From NCBI RefSeq assembly GCF_900109565.1, contig NZ_FNZZ01000002.1, forward strand, positions 1 through 64,000: a DNA stretch of 64,000 bases, read 5' to 3'. This DNA is from Sphingomonas palmae. Lineage in GTDB: Bacteria; Pseudomonadota; Alphaproteobacteria; Sphingomonadales; Sphingomonadaceae. The notes beneath the pieces are model-generated. The model worked only from the letters and a program-made list of their open reading frames with translations. It was not told where the DNA came from and did not search any database. This document shows, one piece after another, positions 26,931 to 34,340 of the stretch (position 1 is the stretch's first letter; the number at the start of each line of letters is the position of its first letter). The position numbers and the translations under genes were made by a program.

Positions 26931-29387
26931 ATGAAGACGATGTTGACCGTGGGTACCGCATGGCTGGCGCTGATGGCGGCGCCGGCGCTCGCACAGACGC
27001 AGACGGGCACGCCCGAGACGACGACCGGCACCGGAAGCGCCACGACCGCCGCTGATGTCGGCAGCGACACCGCGACGCAGAGCGCGGCGAACGAGCCCGG
27101 TGACATCATCGTTACCGCGCAGAAGCGTTCGGAGCGGTTGCAGGACGTTCCGATCGCGGTGTCGGTGCTGTCGGGCGACGCGATCGCGGCAAAGGGCGCG
27201 GTCAATCTTGAGGGTGCGCAATATCTCGTCCCCACGCTTAACTTCCGCAAGTCGGGCACCGCGATCAACCAGTCGCTGTTCCTGCGCGGCGTCGGCACCT
27301 CGACCTTCTCGATCGCGGGCGAGCCGTCGATCTCCACGGTCGTCGACGGCGTCGTCTACAGCCGCGCGGGCGAGGCGTTCAGCGACCTGATCGACATCGA
27401 CCGGCTGGAGGTGCTGCGCGGGCCGCAAGGTACGCTGTTCGGCAAGAACACCTCGGCCGGCGTCATCAACATCGTCACCAAGCGGCCGGGCAAGGATTTC
27501 GGCGGCTTCATCGACGGCGGCTATTATTTCGGCAATGGCAACGAGTACCGCGTCCGCGGCGCGCTCGACCTGCCGCTCGCCACCGGGATTGCCGCGCGCG
27601 TGACCGGTTTCTACGGCAATTACGACGGCAACATCCGCAACAACGCCTACGGTGGGCGCCGCGTCAACGGCTACGATCACTGGGGCGTGCGCGGGATGGT
27701 GGTCGCGGAGCCCACACCCGACCTGACGATTACGATCATCGGCGACTATCGCGAGTCGAACGACGATTGCTGCGCCGAGGTGATCGGCACCGGTCCGACC
27801 TCTGCCAGCGCGACCACCAACGCGCAGGTCAACGGCTTCATCAACTCGGGCGTGCTGCCGACGCCTGAAGGTGACCGCACGCGGCGGATCAACCAGGACC
27901 TGATCACGCACACCGACGAGAAGAGCTGGGGCGTGTCGGGTCAGGCCGACTGGACGCTCGGCACGCAGACGATCACCTACATCGGCTCGTACCGCGAATA
28001 CGACAACACCGAGATTCGCGACGGCGACTGGCTGCCGCGCGCCTATACGACGTTCAACCAGCTGCACGATGTCGGCCCGCAGACGTCGAACACGATCACG
28101 CAGGAACTGCGGCTGACCAGCCCGTCGAACCAGTTCTTCTCCTATGTGCTCGGCGCCTTCTACTCGCGGGCGGAGACGACGCGAACGTTCACGCGCAACG
28201 ACCTGGTCTGCACCCCTGCCCCGACGGTACCAGTACCGTGCTCGACACCCGGGCTGACCGTCACGCGCCCGACCGGGACCGCGGTGTTCGGGTCGGTGTT
28301 CAAGAACCTCGCCTTCTTCGGACAGGGCACGCTCAACTTCACCGACCGCCTGCGCGGCATCGTAGGGGTGCGCTACACCACCGATCAGCTCGACGTGTCG
28401 CACATCCGTCGCACCGCGCTGACGGGGCCGGGCATCTCGCCCAATTTCGATCAGGGCGTGTACAACGAATATCTGCGACTCGTGCGCGCCGGCGTGTCGC
28501 CCGTGACCGCGGCGACGCAGGCGGTGCCGGCGTCGAACGGCATTCCCTTCACCGCCAAGACGACCAACGACAATTGGTCGGGCCGCGTCGGGTTGCAGTA
28601 CGACATCGTGCGTCAGTCGACCGCCTACGCGACCTATTCGCGCGGGTATAAGGGGCCGGCGTTCAACATCTTCTACAATCTGACCGGCACGGGCACCAAC
28701 GTGATCCAGCCGGAGACTGCCGACAGCTACGAAGTGGGGCTGAAGAACACGCTGTTCGGTGGCAAGCTGGTGATCAATCTGGCGGGTTACTATGCCAAAT
28801 ACTACAACTTCCAGGCGAACAACCCCGACGTGATCGAGGGGGTGGTGGTCACGCGCTTCACCAATGCGGGACAGATTTCGACCCGCGGCGGTGAGCTCGA
28901 CATCCTGTTCCAGCCGGCGCGTGATCTGTCGTTCTCGGGCGGGCTTGCCTACACCGACGCGCATATCGACCAGTTTCGCGTGCCCGCGAACGGCGTGACG
29001 ACGGGCGTGATCCCGAACGGCACCACGCTCGCCTATGCGCCGAAGTGGAAGGGCTCGCTCGGTGCCGACTATCGTCTGCGTACCGGTGGGCCGATCGACT
29101 TTGCGCTGGGTGCGCAGGGGTCGTACCAGTCGAAGCAGCTGTCGCAGCTCGATGCCAGCGCCGCGGTTCGCGACGCGACGACGATCAAGGGCTACGGGCT
29201 GGTCGACGTACAGGCGGGAATTGTGGAGGCGAACGATCGTTTCCGCGTCAACTTCCAGGTCAAGAACCTGTTCGACCAGAGCTTCGCCGCGGCGATCACC
29301 TCGGGCGGGCCGGGTGGCAGCTACCGCTACATCATCCCGCGTGAAGCGGACCGTTATTACGGTGTGAATGCCCGCGTGAACTTCTAA
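26931..29387 (+). CDS. TonB-dependent receptor of the sulfosugar locus
   Basis: Outer-membrane active transporter of 818 residues. A signal peptide (LTVGTAWLALMAAPALAQ) is followed by a Thr/Ala-rich stretch, a TonB-box-like GDIIVTAQKRSERLQDVPIAV, the plug ([36 protein letters not shown]) and a beta-barrel ending in an aromatic residue (YYGVNARVNF). AGGGAGGG precedes the ATG. It shares the strand motif IIGDYRESNDDCCAEV with the two receptors near infC. Context suggests import of SQ glycosides. A strong terminator follows. Confidence 0.92.
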   Translation: MKTMLTVGTAWLALMAAPALAQTQTGTPETTTGTGSATTAADVGSDTATQSAANEPGDIIVTAQKRSERLQDVPIAVSVLSGDAIAAKGAVNLEGAQYLVPTLNFRKSGTAINQSLFLRGVGTSTFSIAGEPSISTVVDGVVYSRAGEAFSDLIDIDRLEVLRGPQGTLFGKNTSAGVINIVTKRPGKDFGGFIDGGYYFGNGNEYRVRGALDLPLATGIAARVTGFYGNYDGNIRNNAYGGRRVNGYDHWGVRGMVVAEPTPDLTITIIGDYRESNDDCCAEVIGTGPTSASATTNAQVNGFINSGVLPTPEGDRTRRINQDLITHTDEKSWGVSGQADWTLGTQTITYIGSYREYDNTEIRDGDWLPRAYTTFNQLHDVGPQTSNTITQELRLTSPSNQFFSYVLGAFYSRAETTRTFTRNDLVCTPAPTVPVPCSTPGLTVTRPTGTAVFGSVFKNLAFFGQGTLNFTDRLRGIVGVRYTTDQLDVSHIRRTALTGPGISPNFDQGVYNEYLRLVRAGVSPVTAATQAVPASNGIPFTAKTTNDNWSGRVGLQYDIVRQSTAYATYSRGYKGPAFNIFYNLTGTGTNVIQPETADSYEVGLKNTLFGGKLVINLAGYYAKYYNFQANNPDVIEGVVVTRFTNAGQISTRGGELDILFQPARDLSFSGGLAYTDAHIDQFRVPANGVTTGVIPNGTTLAYAPKWKGSLGADYRLRTGGPIDFALGAQGSYQSKQLSQLDASAAVRDATTIKGYGLVDVQAGIVEANDRFRVNFQVKNLFDQSFAAAITSGGPGGSYRYIIPREADRYYGVNARVNF

Positions 29388-29402
29388 GCGTCGCGCGCAA
29401 GC

Positions 29403-29434
29403 AAAAGCCGGCGGGGTCGCCCCCGCCGGCTTTT
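29403..29434. terminator. Bidirectional rho-independent terminator
   Basis: An 11-bp stem (AGCCGGCGGGG at 29406-29416, CCCCGCCGGCT at 29421-29431) with loop TCGC is flanked by AAA on one side and TTT on the other. It therefore serves both the TonB-dependent receptor (+) and the convergent MFS permease (-). Confidence 0.92.
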
Positions 29435-29447
29435 CTGTATCTGACGT

Positions 29448-30728
29448 TCAGTGCGCGATGATTGCCGGCGCGTCGCCGTCATGCTCTACCGCGACGATGC
29501 GCGGTATCAGCAGCTGGATGAAGCCGAGCGCCAGCAGGTAGGACGTCGCGCAGATGACCAGCGCGGGTGTGTAGCCGAGGCCGCGCGCCAGCGCCCAGGC
29601 CTGGAACTGGATCATCCCAATCGAGCCGAGATTGCCGCAGAAGGCCGCGATCCCGATCGTCGAGCCGACCGCGCGCGCGGGCGTGACATCGGTCGCGAGG
29701 CCGAAGACATTGGTCGAGAAGCCCTGGTGCGCGAACAGCCCGAGCCCGAGCAGCAGCGCCGCCGACCACGGACTGTCGACCGACATGACGAGCGGCACCG
29801 GCGTGACGAGTAGCGCGTAGACGAGCAGCGCCGACTTGCGTGCCGCATTCACGCTCCAGCCGCGCGCCATCAGTCGCGCGGGCAGCACGCCGCCGCTGAT
29901 CGCGCCCATTGCGGCCAAGCCGTAGGTCAGCGCGATCGGCCAGCCGAGCGTCCCCTGCTGCAACCCGAACAGGCGGTGGAACAGGTCGGGCAGCCAGAGC
30001 AGCATAAAGAACCAGACCTGATCGGACAGCACCTTGGCGACCGCGATCGCGAGCGTGCGGCGGCTGCGCAGGATGTCGCGCCAGCGGACCGGCGCGGCCG
30101 TTATCGCGTCGAGGGCGACCGGACGCACGCGCAGCGCGAACCAAACCGCGACCCAGACGAGCCCCAGCCCGCCCGCGAGCAGGAACGCCGACTGCCACCC
30201 GAACGCGACCGCGAGCGGCGGGATCAACGCGGGTGTCAGCACCGCACCGACGTTGGGCGCGGTGTTGCCGATGCCGAGTGCGATCTGCCGGTCGCGATGG
30301 TTGAAATAGGTTGCGGCGGATTTGACCGCGGCGGGCGTGCCGATCGATTCGGCGACGCCGAGCACGACGCGTGCGCCGAGGAATCCGGTAACGGTGGTCG
30401 CGAAGGCGTGCGCCATGCCGGCCAAGCTCCACACGCCGACGCCGATGCCGAACCCGCGCCTGAGCCCCACGCGGTCGATGAACCAGCCGGTGCCGAGGAA
30501 GGCGAACGCGGTCGCAACCTGGAATGCGGTGCCCATGTTGGCGTAATCCTGATCCGACCAGCGGAACTCGGCCTCGAGCGTCGGTTTGAGCAGCGCCAGG
30601 ATCTGCCGGTCGACGTAGTTGAGCATGATCGCGACGAACACCATCGCGACGATCACCCAGCGCGCGCGATTGCCCGCTTGGCCCTCCGCGTCGCCTGTCA
30701 CGCCGTCCCTCACCGCGTCTGCCGCCAT
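29448..30728 (-). CDS. MFS permease, anion:cation symporter (hexuronate-type)
   Basis: Inner-membrane secondary transporter of 426 residues with 12 predicted helices. The N-terminal WVIVAMVFVAIMLNYVDRQI and GTGWFIDRVGLRRGFGIGVG, plus ARVVLGVAESIGTPAAVKSA, are typical of the anion:cation symporter family (ExuT, galactonate and glucarate permeases). A GGGAGAGGG site precedes the ATG. An acidic-sugar permease fits SQ or its glycosides, whose sulfonate resembles a carboxylate in charge. It is divergent from the YeiH-type gene, and a perfect palindromic operator lies between them. Confidence 0.88.
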   Translation of the reverse strand: MAADAVRDGVTGDAEGQAGNRARWVIVAMVFVAIMLNYVDRQILALLKPTLEAEFRWSDQDYANMGTAFQVATAFAFLGTGWFIDRVGLRRGFGIGVGVWSLAGMAHAFATTVTGFLGARVVLGVAESIGTPAAVKSAATYFNHRDRQIALGIGNTAPNVGAVLTPALIPPLAVAFGWQSAFLLAGGLGLVWVAVWFALRVRPVALDAITAAPVRWRDILRSRRTLAIAVAKVLSDQVWFFMLLWLPDLFHRLFGLQQGTLGWPIALTYGLAAMGAISGGVLPARLMARGWSVNAARKSALLVYALLVTPVPLVMSVDSPWSAALLLGLGLFAHQGFSTNVFGLATDVTPARAVGSTIGIAAFCGNLGSIGMIQFQAWALARGLGYTPALVICATSYLLALGFIQLLIPRIVAVEHDGDAPAIIAH

Positions 30729-30750
30729 GTCCCTCTCCCGATTTGATTGA

Positions 30751-30764
30751 CGACAACGTTGTCA
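30751..30764. promoter_or_regulatory. LacI-type operator, site 3
   Basis: CGACAACGTTGTCA contains the perfect 12-bp palindrome GACAACGTTGTC (30752-30763). It lies in the 87-bp gap between the divergent MFS permease (23 bp upstream of its ATG) and the YeiH-type exporter. It is the best of three related sites and serves as the reference for the motif. Confidence 0.7.
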
Positions 30765-30815
30765 GAGTGCGTGTGCTTAGGCTAGTCCCCTTCCACTCTA
30801 GCACTGGGATCGACG

Positions 30816-31862
30816 ATGGCCGCTACACGTTCTGCCACCCTGCCGATGGCGGCCGACCTGTACGGCGACCTCGAACCCAGCCCCAAGGCGACGTGGCGCG
30901 ATCATGTGCCGGGCTTGATCATCGTCGCGGCGGGAACGCTGTCGGCAGGGTTCATCTCGGACCATTATGGCGCGCCGCTCACGTTGATGTCGCTGCTGAT
31001 CGGGCTGGCGCTTAATTTCCTGTCGGCGGACGCGCGGCTGACGCCGGGGCTGGCGTTCGCGTCGCGGTCGCTGCTGCGCTGGGGCATCGTGCTCGTCGGA
31101 CTTCGCGTCACCTTCGGGCAGATCGTGGCGCTGGGTCCGGTCGCGCTGCTGGCGGTGCTGGTGATCGTCGCGGTGACGATCGGGTGCGGCGTGCTGGTCG
31201 GGCGCCGGCTTGGCTTCGATGCGGCGTTCGGGACATTGGCGGGCGGCGCGGTCGCGATCTGCGGTGCAAGCGCGGCGATGGCGCTGGCGACGACGCTGGG
31301 CGAGCGGCGCGCAAGCCAGGCGCAGCTGACCTTGGTGCTGGTCGGCATTTCGGCGCTGAGCGCGCTCGCGATGGTCACCTACCCGTTCGTCGCGCACTGG
31401 CTGCACATGAGCGACCTGAAGGCGGGGTTCCTGTTAGGCGCGTCGATCCACGACGTGGCGCAGGCGCTGGGCGCGGGTTATTCCTACTCGGATGCCGCCG
31501 GGCAGATAGCGGCGATCGTCAAGCTGACGCGCGTCGCGCTGCTCGCGCCCGTGCTGGCGATCGTCGCGATGTTCCTGCCGCGCGGCGAGAAATCGGGCAA
31601 ACGGCAGGGTCTTCCGTGGTTCGTGGTCGGCTTCTTCGTGCTGGCGGGCGTCAACTCGACCGGCGTGATCCCGGCGCTGGTCACCGGTACCGCGGAGCGC
31701 GTCGCGGCCGGGCTGCTCGCCGCCGCCGTCACCGCGACCGCGATCCGGTCGCCGCTGTCGCAATTGCTGGAGGCGGGGCCGCGGCCGATGCTGGTGATCG
31801 CGGCGTCGACCTTGTGCGCGTTCGTGCTCGCGCTGGGCGCGGCGATGTTCCTGATCGGCTAG
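30816..31862 (+). CDS. YeiH-family putative anion (sulfate/sulfite) exporter
   Basis: Polytopic membrane protein of 348 residues, about 10 helices, of the YeiH/UPF0324 family. Marks are PGLAFASRSLLRWGIVLVGL, GGAVAICGASAAMALATTL and AGFLLGASIHDVAQALGAGY. The family is annotated as putative sulfate exporters and occurs near sulfonate-metabolism genes; biochemical proof is thin. Here the gene shares a LacI-type operator with the MFS permease, so export of sulfite or sulfate from desulfonation is the likely job. It converges on the LacI-family gene 11 bp away. Confidence 0.85.
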   Translation: MAATRSATLPMAADLYGDLEPSPKATWRDHVPGLIIVAAGTLSAGFISDHYGAPLTLMSLLIGLALNFLSADARLTPGLAFASRSLLRWGIVLVGLRVTFGQIVALGPVALLAVLVIVAVTIGCGVLVGRRLGFDAAFGTLAGGAVAICGASAAMALATTLGERRASQAQLTLVLVGISALSALAMVTYPFVAHWLHMSDLKAGFLLGASIHDVAQALGAGYSYSDAAGQIAAIVKLTRVALLAPVLAIVAMFLPRGEKSGKRQGLPWFVVGFFVLAGVNSTGVIPALVTGTAERVAAGLLAAAVTATAIRSPLSQLLEAGPRPMLVIAASTLCAFVLALGAAMFLIG

Positions 31863-31873
31863 CCCGCCGGCAT

Positions 31874-32863
31874 TCAACCGGTCGAGTCGCGTACCATCAG
31901 CGCGTGAGGCAGTTCGCGCTGCTCGAAGGTTTCTTCCGGTAAGAGCAGCAGGTCGGCGGCGTTCCAGGCAAGGTCGCGCACCGGCTGGCGCGTGGTGGTG
32001 AGCGGCGGCCAGACGTAGCTGGCGAGCGGATCGTCGCCGAAACCCGCGATCGCCAGCTCGGCGGGCACTCTGACCCCGCGTCGGTGCGCGGCGGCGAGTG
32101 CGCCGGCCGCCATGTCGTCGGACGCGGCGAAGATCGCGCTAGGCGGAGAGCCGAGCGACAGCATCGCCTCCGCCGCGCGTGCGCCGCTGGCGAAATCATA
32201 GTCGCCCTGCTCGATCAGCGCAGGGTCGGGGTCGATCCCCGCCTCGCCCAGCGCCGCCAGATAGCCCTCGTAACGCTGCGCGCTGGTCGCGAAGTCGCGC
32301 TGGCCGAGAATGTGACCGACGCGGCGGTGTCCGCGCGACAGCAGGTGGCGCGTCACTTCGTACGCGGCGGCGCGATTGTCGATGAAGACCGCCGCGCTCG
32401 CCTCCGGCCGGTGGCCGGGCGACACGCGTACGACGCGGACGCCGCGTTCCTTCAGGAAGTCGAGCACCTCGTCGTGGTCGCTGACCGGTGGTGTCAGGAT
32501 CAGCCCGTCCAAGTGGCTGGTCGCGACCAGCGCCTCGACCTCCTCGAGCAGCCGACCCGAATTGCGGTCGTACGGCTGCGCGATCATGCGCACGCCGTCG
32601 ACTTCGCAGCGGTCGCGGATGCCGGTCTGCATCGCGTAGACGTAGGCGGGGCTGGGATTGTCGCAGATCAGCCCGATTTGGAAACTGCGCCGTCCGGCAA
32701 GCGAGCGCGCGGCAAGGCTGGGGCGGAAGTTGAGCGCGCGCACCGCCTCTTCGACCTTCTCGCGCGTGGCGGCGCCGACGTAGCGTTCCTTGTTGAGCAC
32801 GCGGCTGACCGTCTTGATCGACACGCCCGCGCGTTCCGACACGTCCTTGATCGTCGAGCGCAC
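31874..32863 (-). CDS. LacI-family transcriptional regulator
   Basis: Sugar-responsive repressor of 329 residues. The HTH is STIKDVSERAGVSIKTVSRV, with hinge helix FRPSLAARSLAGRRS. The periplasmic-binding-like effector domain starts at QIGLICDNPSP and includes VDNRAAAYEVTRHLLSRGHR-type and IFAASDDMAAGALAAA segments. The GTG at 32863 follows GGGGGGAATT and gives the standard N terminus; the upstream extension to 32908 is unlikely. It sits at the edge of the locus whose three promoter regions carry the palindrome, so it is the expected local regulator. No site is seen at its own promoter. Confidence 0.92.
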   Translation of the reverse strand: MRSTIKDVSERAGVSIKTVSRVLNKERYVGAATREKVEEAVRALNFRPSLAARSLAGRRSFQIGLICDNPSPAYVYAMQTGIRDRCEVDGVRMIAQPYDRNSGRLLEEVEALVATSHLDGLILTPPVSDHDEVLDFLKERGVRVVRVSPGHRPEASAAVFIDNRAAAYEVTRHLLSRGHRRVGHILGQRDFATSAQRYEGYLAALGEAGIDPDPALIEQGDYDFASGARAAEAMLSLGSPPSAIFAASDDMAAGALAAAHRRGVRVPAELAIAGFGDDPLASYVWPPLTTTRQPVRDLAWNAADLLLLPEETFEQRELPHALMVRDSTG

Positions 32864-32926
32864 CAATTCCCCCCGCCTAGCCCGCCGTAGTGCACGCCCT
32901 GACCGCACAGGACAATGGCCGAGGCG

Positions 32927-33667
32927 TCAGCGCGCGGGCGGCAGCGCCTGTTCAACCAGCGGCGCGAGGCGGTCGGCGATGCGGTTGACGCCCTGTACAT
33001 TGGGATGGACGCGGTCGGCCTGCATCAGCGCCGGGTTGCCGATCACGCCGTCGAGGATGAAGGGGTAGAGTTGGTCGCCGTCGCGCTTCGCGAGATCGGG
33101 CCAGATCGCATCGAAGGCGGCGACGTAGTCGGGACCGAGATTGGGCGGCGCGCGCATGCCGGTCAGTAGCACGGGCAGGCGGCGGCGTTTCAAGTCGTCC
33201 AGCATCGCGGTCATGTTAGCGCGCGTCTCGGCCGGTGAGATCTGGCGCAGCACGTCGTTGCCGCCGAGCCCGAGCATGACGAGATCGGGTACGCGCTTCT
33301 GCTGATCGAGCACGAACGCCAGCCGCTCGCGCCCCGCCGCGGTGGTGTCGCCTGAGACGCCTGCATTGACGACCGTCGCGTTGATGCCGCCCTGCCGCAG
33401 TCGCGCCTGGATCGCGTCGGGCAGGCTCTGCCCGCGACCCAGCCCGTAGCCCGCGTACAGGCTGTCACCGAAGGCAAGGATGACGCGTTCGGGCCCCTGC
33501 GGTCGCGCGACCTCGGCGGGCGCAGCAGTGGCCGCGTCCGCCGCTTCGTTCGCGGTCGCGGTAGGCACCGAGGCTTGACGCTCGCACGCCGCCACCGACA
33601 TGGCGCAGAGCATAACGGCCGCGATGCGCGTCACCGACCTGGCTGGGAACAAGGGTGTTTTCCTCAT
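32927..33667 (-). CDS. TesA-like SGNH arylesterase/lysophospholipase
   Basis: Periplasmic lipoprotein-type GDSL hydrolase, 246 residues from the ATG at 33667. Block I is ILAFGDSLYAGYGLG (nucleophilic Ser), followed by VVNAGVSGDTTAAG (Gly), LGLGGNDVLRQ (Asn) and ADRVHPNVQG (Asp/His). The signal IAAVMLCAMSVAACE fits a lipobox. A GTG ten to twelve codons downstream would give a tighter signal peptide. The gene is divergent from a YbbA-like ABC ATPase with overlapping ATG codons, the same pairing as tesA/ybbA in E. coli. Confidence 0.9.
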   Translation of the reverse strand: MRKTPLFPARSVTRIAAVMLCAMSVAACERQASVPTATANEAADAATAAPAEVARPQGPERVILAFGDSLYAGYGLGRGQSLPDAIQARLRQGGINATVVNAGVSGDTTAAGRERLAFVLDQQKRVPDLVMLGLGGNDVLRQISPAETRANMTAMLDDLKRRRLPVLLTGMRAPPNLGPDYVAAFDAIWPDLAKRDGDQLYPFILDGVIGNPALMQADRVHPNVQGVNRIADRLAPLVEQALPPAR

Positions 33668-34340
33668 GGCGACCGATACCGAGCAGCCTTCTATGGTGAT
33701 CGACGCGCGCGATGTCACCTTGACGCTGGGCGAGACGGCGGTGCTGCGCGGCATCGATTTGCGCGTCCAGCGCGGAGAGAGCGTCGCGCTGCTGGGCAGT
33801 TCGGGGTCGGGCAAGTCGTCGCTGATGGCGGTGCTGACCGGGCTGGAGCGCGCGAGCGGCGGCAGCGTGATCGTCAACGGGCTCGATTTCGGCAAGCTGG
33901 GCGAGGACGAGCTGGCACGGGCGCGGCGCGGGCGGATCGGGATCGTGCTGCAGGCATTCCACCTGCTGCCGACGATGACCGCGCGGGAGAATGTCGCGGT
34001 GCCGCTGGAACTCGCCGGCGTCGCGGACGCGTGGGGGCGTGCGAAAGCCGAACTCGCCGCGGTCGGACTGTCGCACCGGCTCGACCATTATCCGGCGCAG
34101 ATGTCGGGCGGCGAGCAGCAGCGCGTCGCGATCGCGCGTGCGCTGGCGCCGCGTCCGCCGGTCGTCTTCGCCGACGAGCCGACCGGCAATCTCGACACCG
34201 CGACGGGTGCCGCGGTGATGGACCTGCTGTTCGCCAGGCAGGAAGCGCTGGCGGCGACGCTGGTGGTCATCACGCACGATCACGCGATGGCCGCGCGCTG
34301 CGACCGCGTCGTGACGCTCGCCGACGGGCGGATCGCGTGA
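33666..34340 (+). CDS. ABC transporter ATP-binding protein (YbbA-like)
   Basis: ATPase of the LolD/YbbA/MacB group, 224 residues from the ATG at 33666. Walker A is [13 protein letters not shown], the signature is [15 protein letters not shown], Walker B is [17 protein letters not shown] and the H-loop is [14 protein letters not shown]. An ATG at 33693 (MVIDARDV) is an alternative start. It is coupled to the permease by a GTGA overlap. Such systems act mechanically on periplasmic or membrane-lipid substrates, not in classical import. Confidence 0.92.
   Translation: MATDTEQPSMVIDARDVTLTLGETAVLRGIDLRVQRGESVALLGSSGSGKSSLMAVLTGLERASGGSVIVNGLDFGKLGEDELARARRGRIGIVLQAFHLLPTMTARENVAVPLELAGVADAWGRAKAELAAVGLSHRLDHYPAQMSGGEQQRVAIARALAPRPPVVFADEPTGNLDTATGAAVMDLLFARQEALAATLVVITHDHAMAARCDRVVTLADGRIA

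Noticed and set aside
26913..28964. Open frame of 683 codons on the - strand inside the TonB receptor
   Set aside because: Arg/Val/Ala/His-rich shadow; the receptor on the + strand has a signal peptide, plug and barrel motifs.
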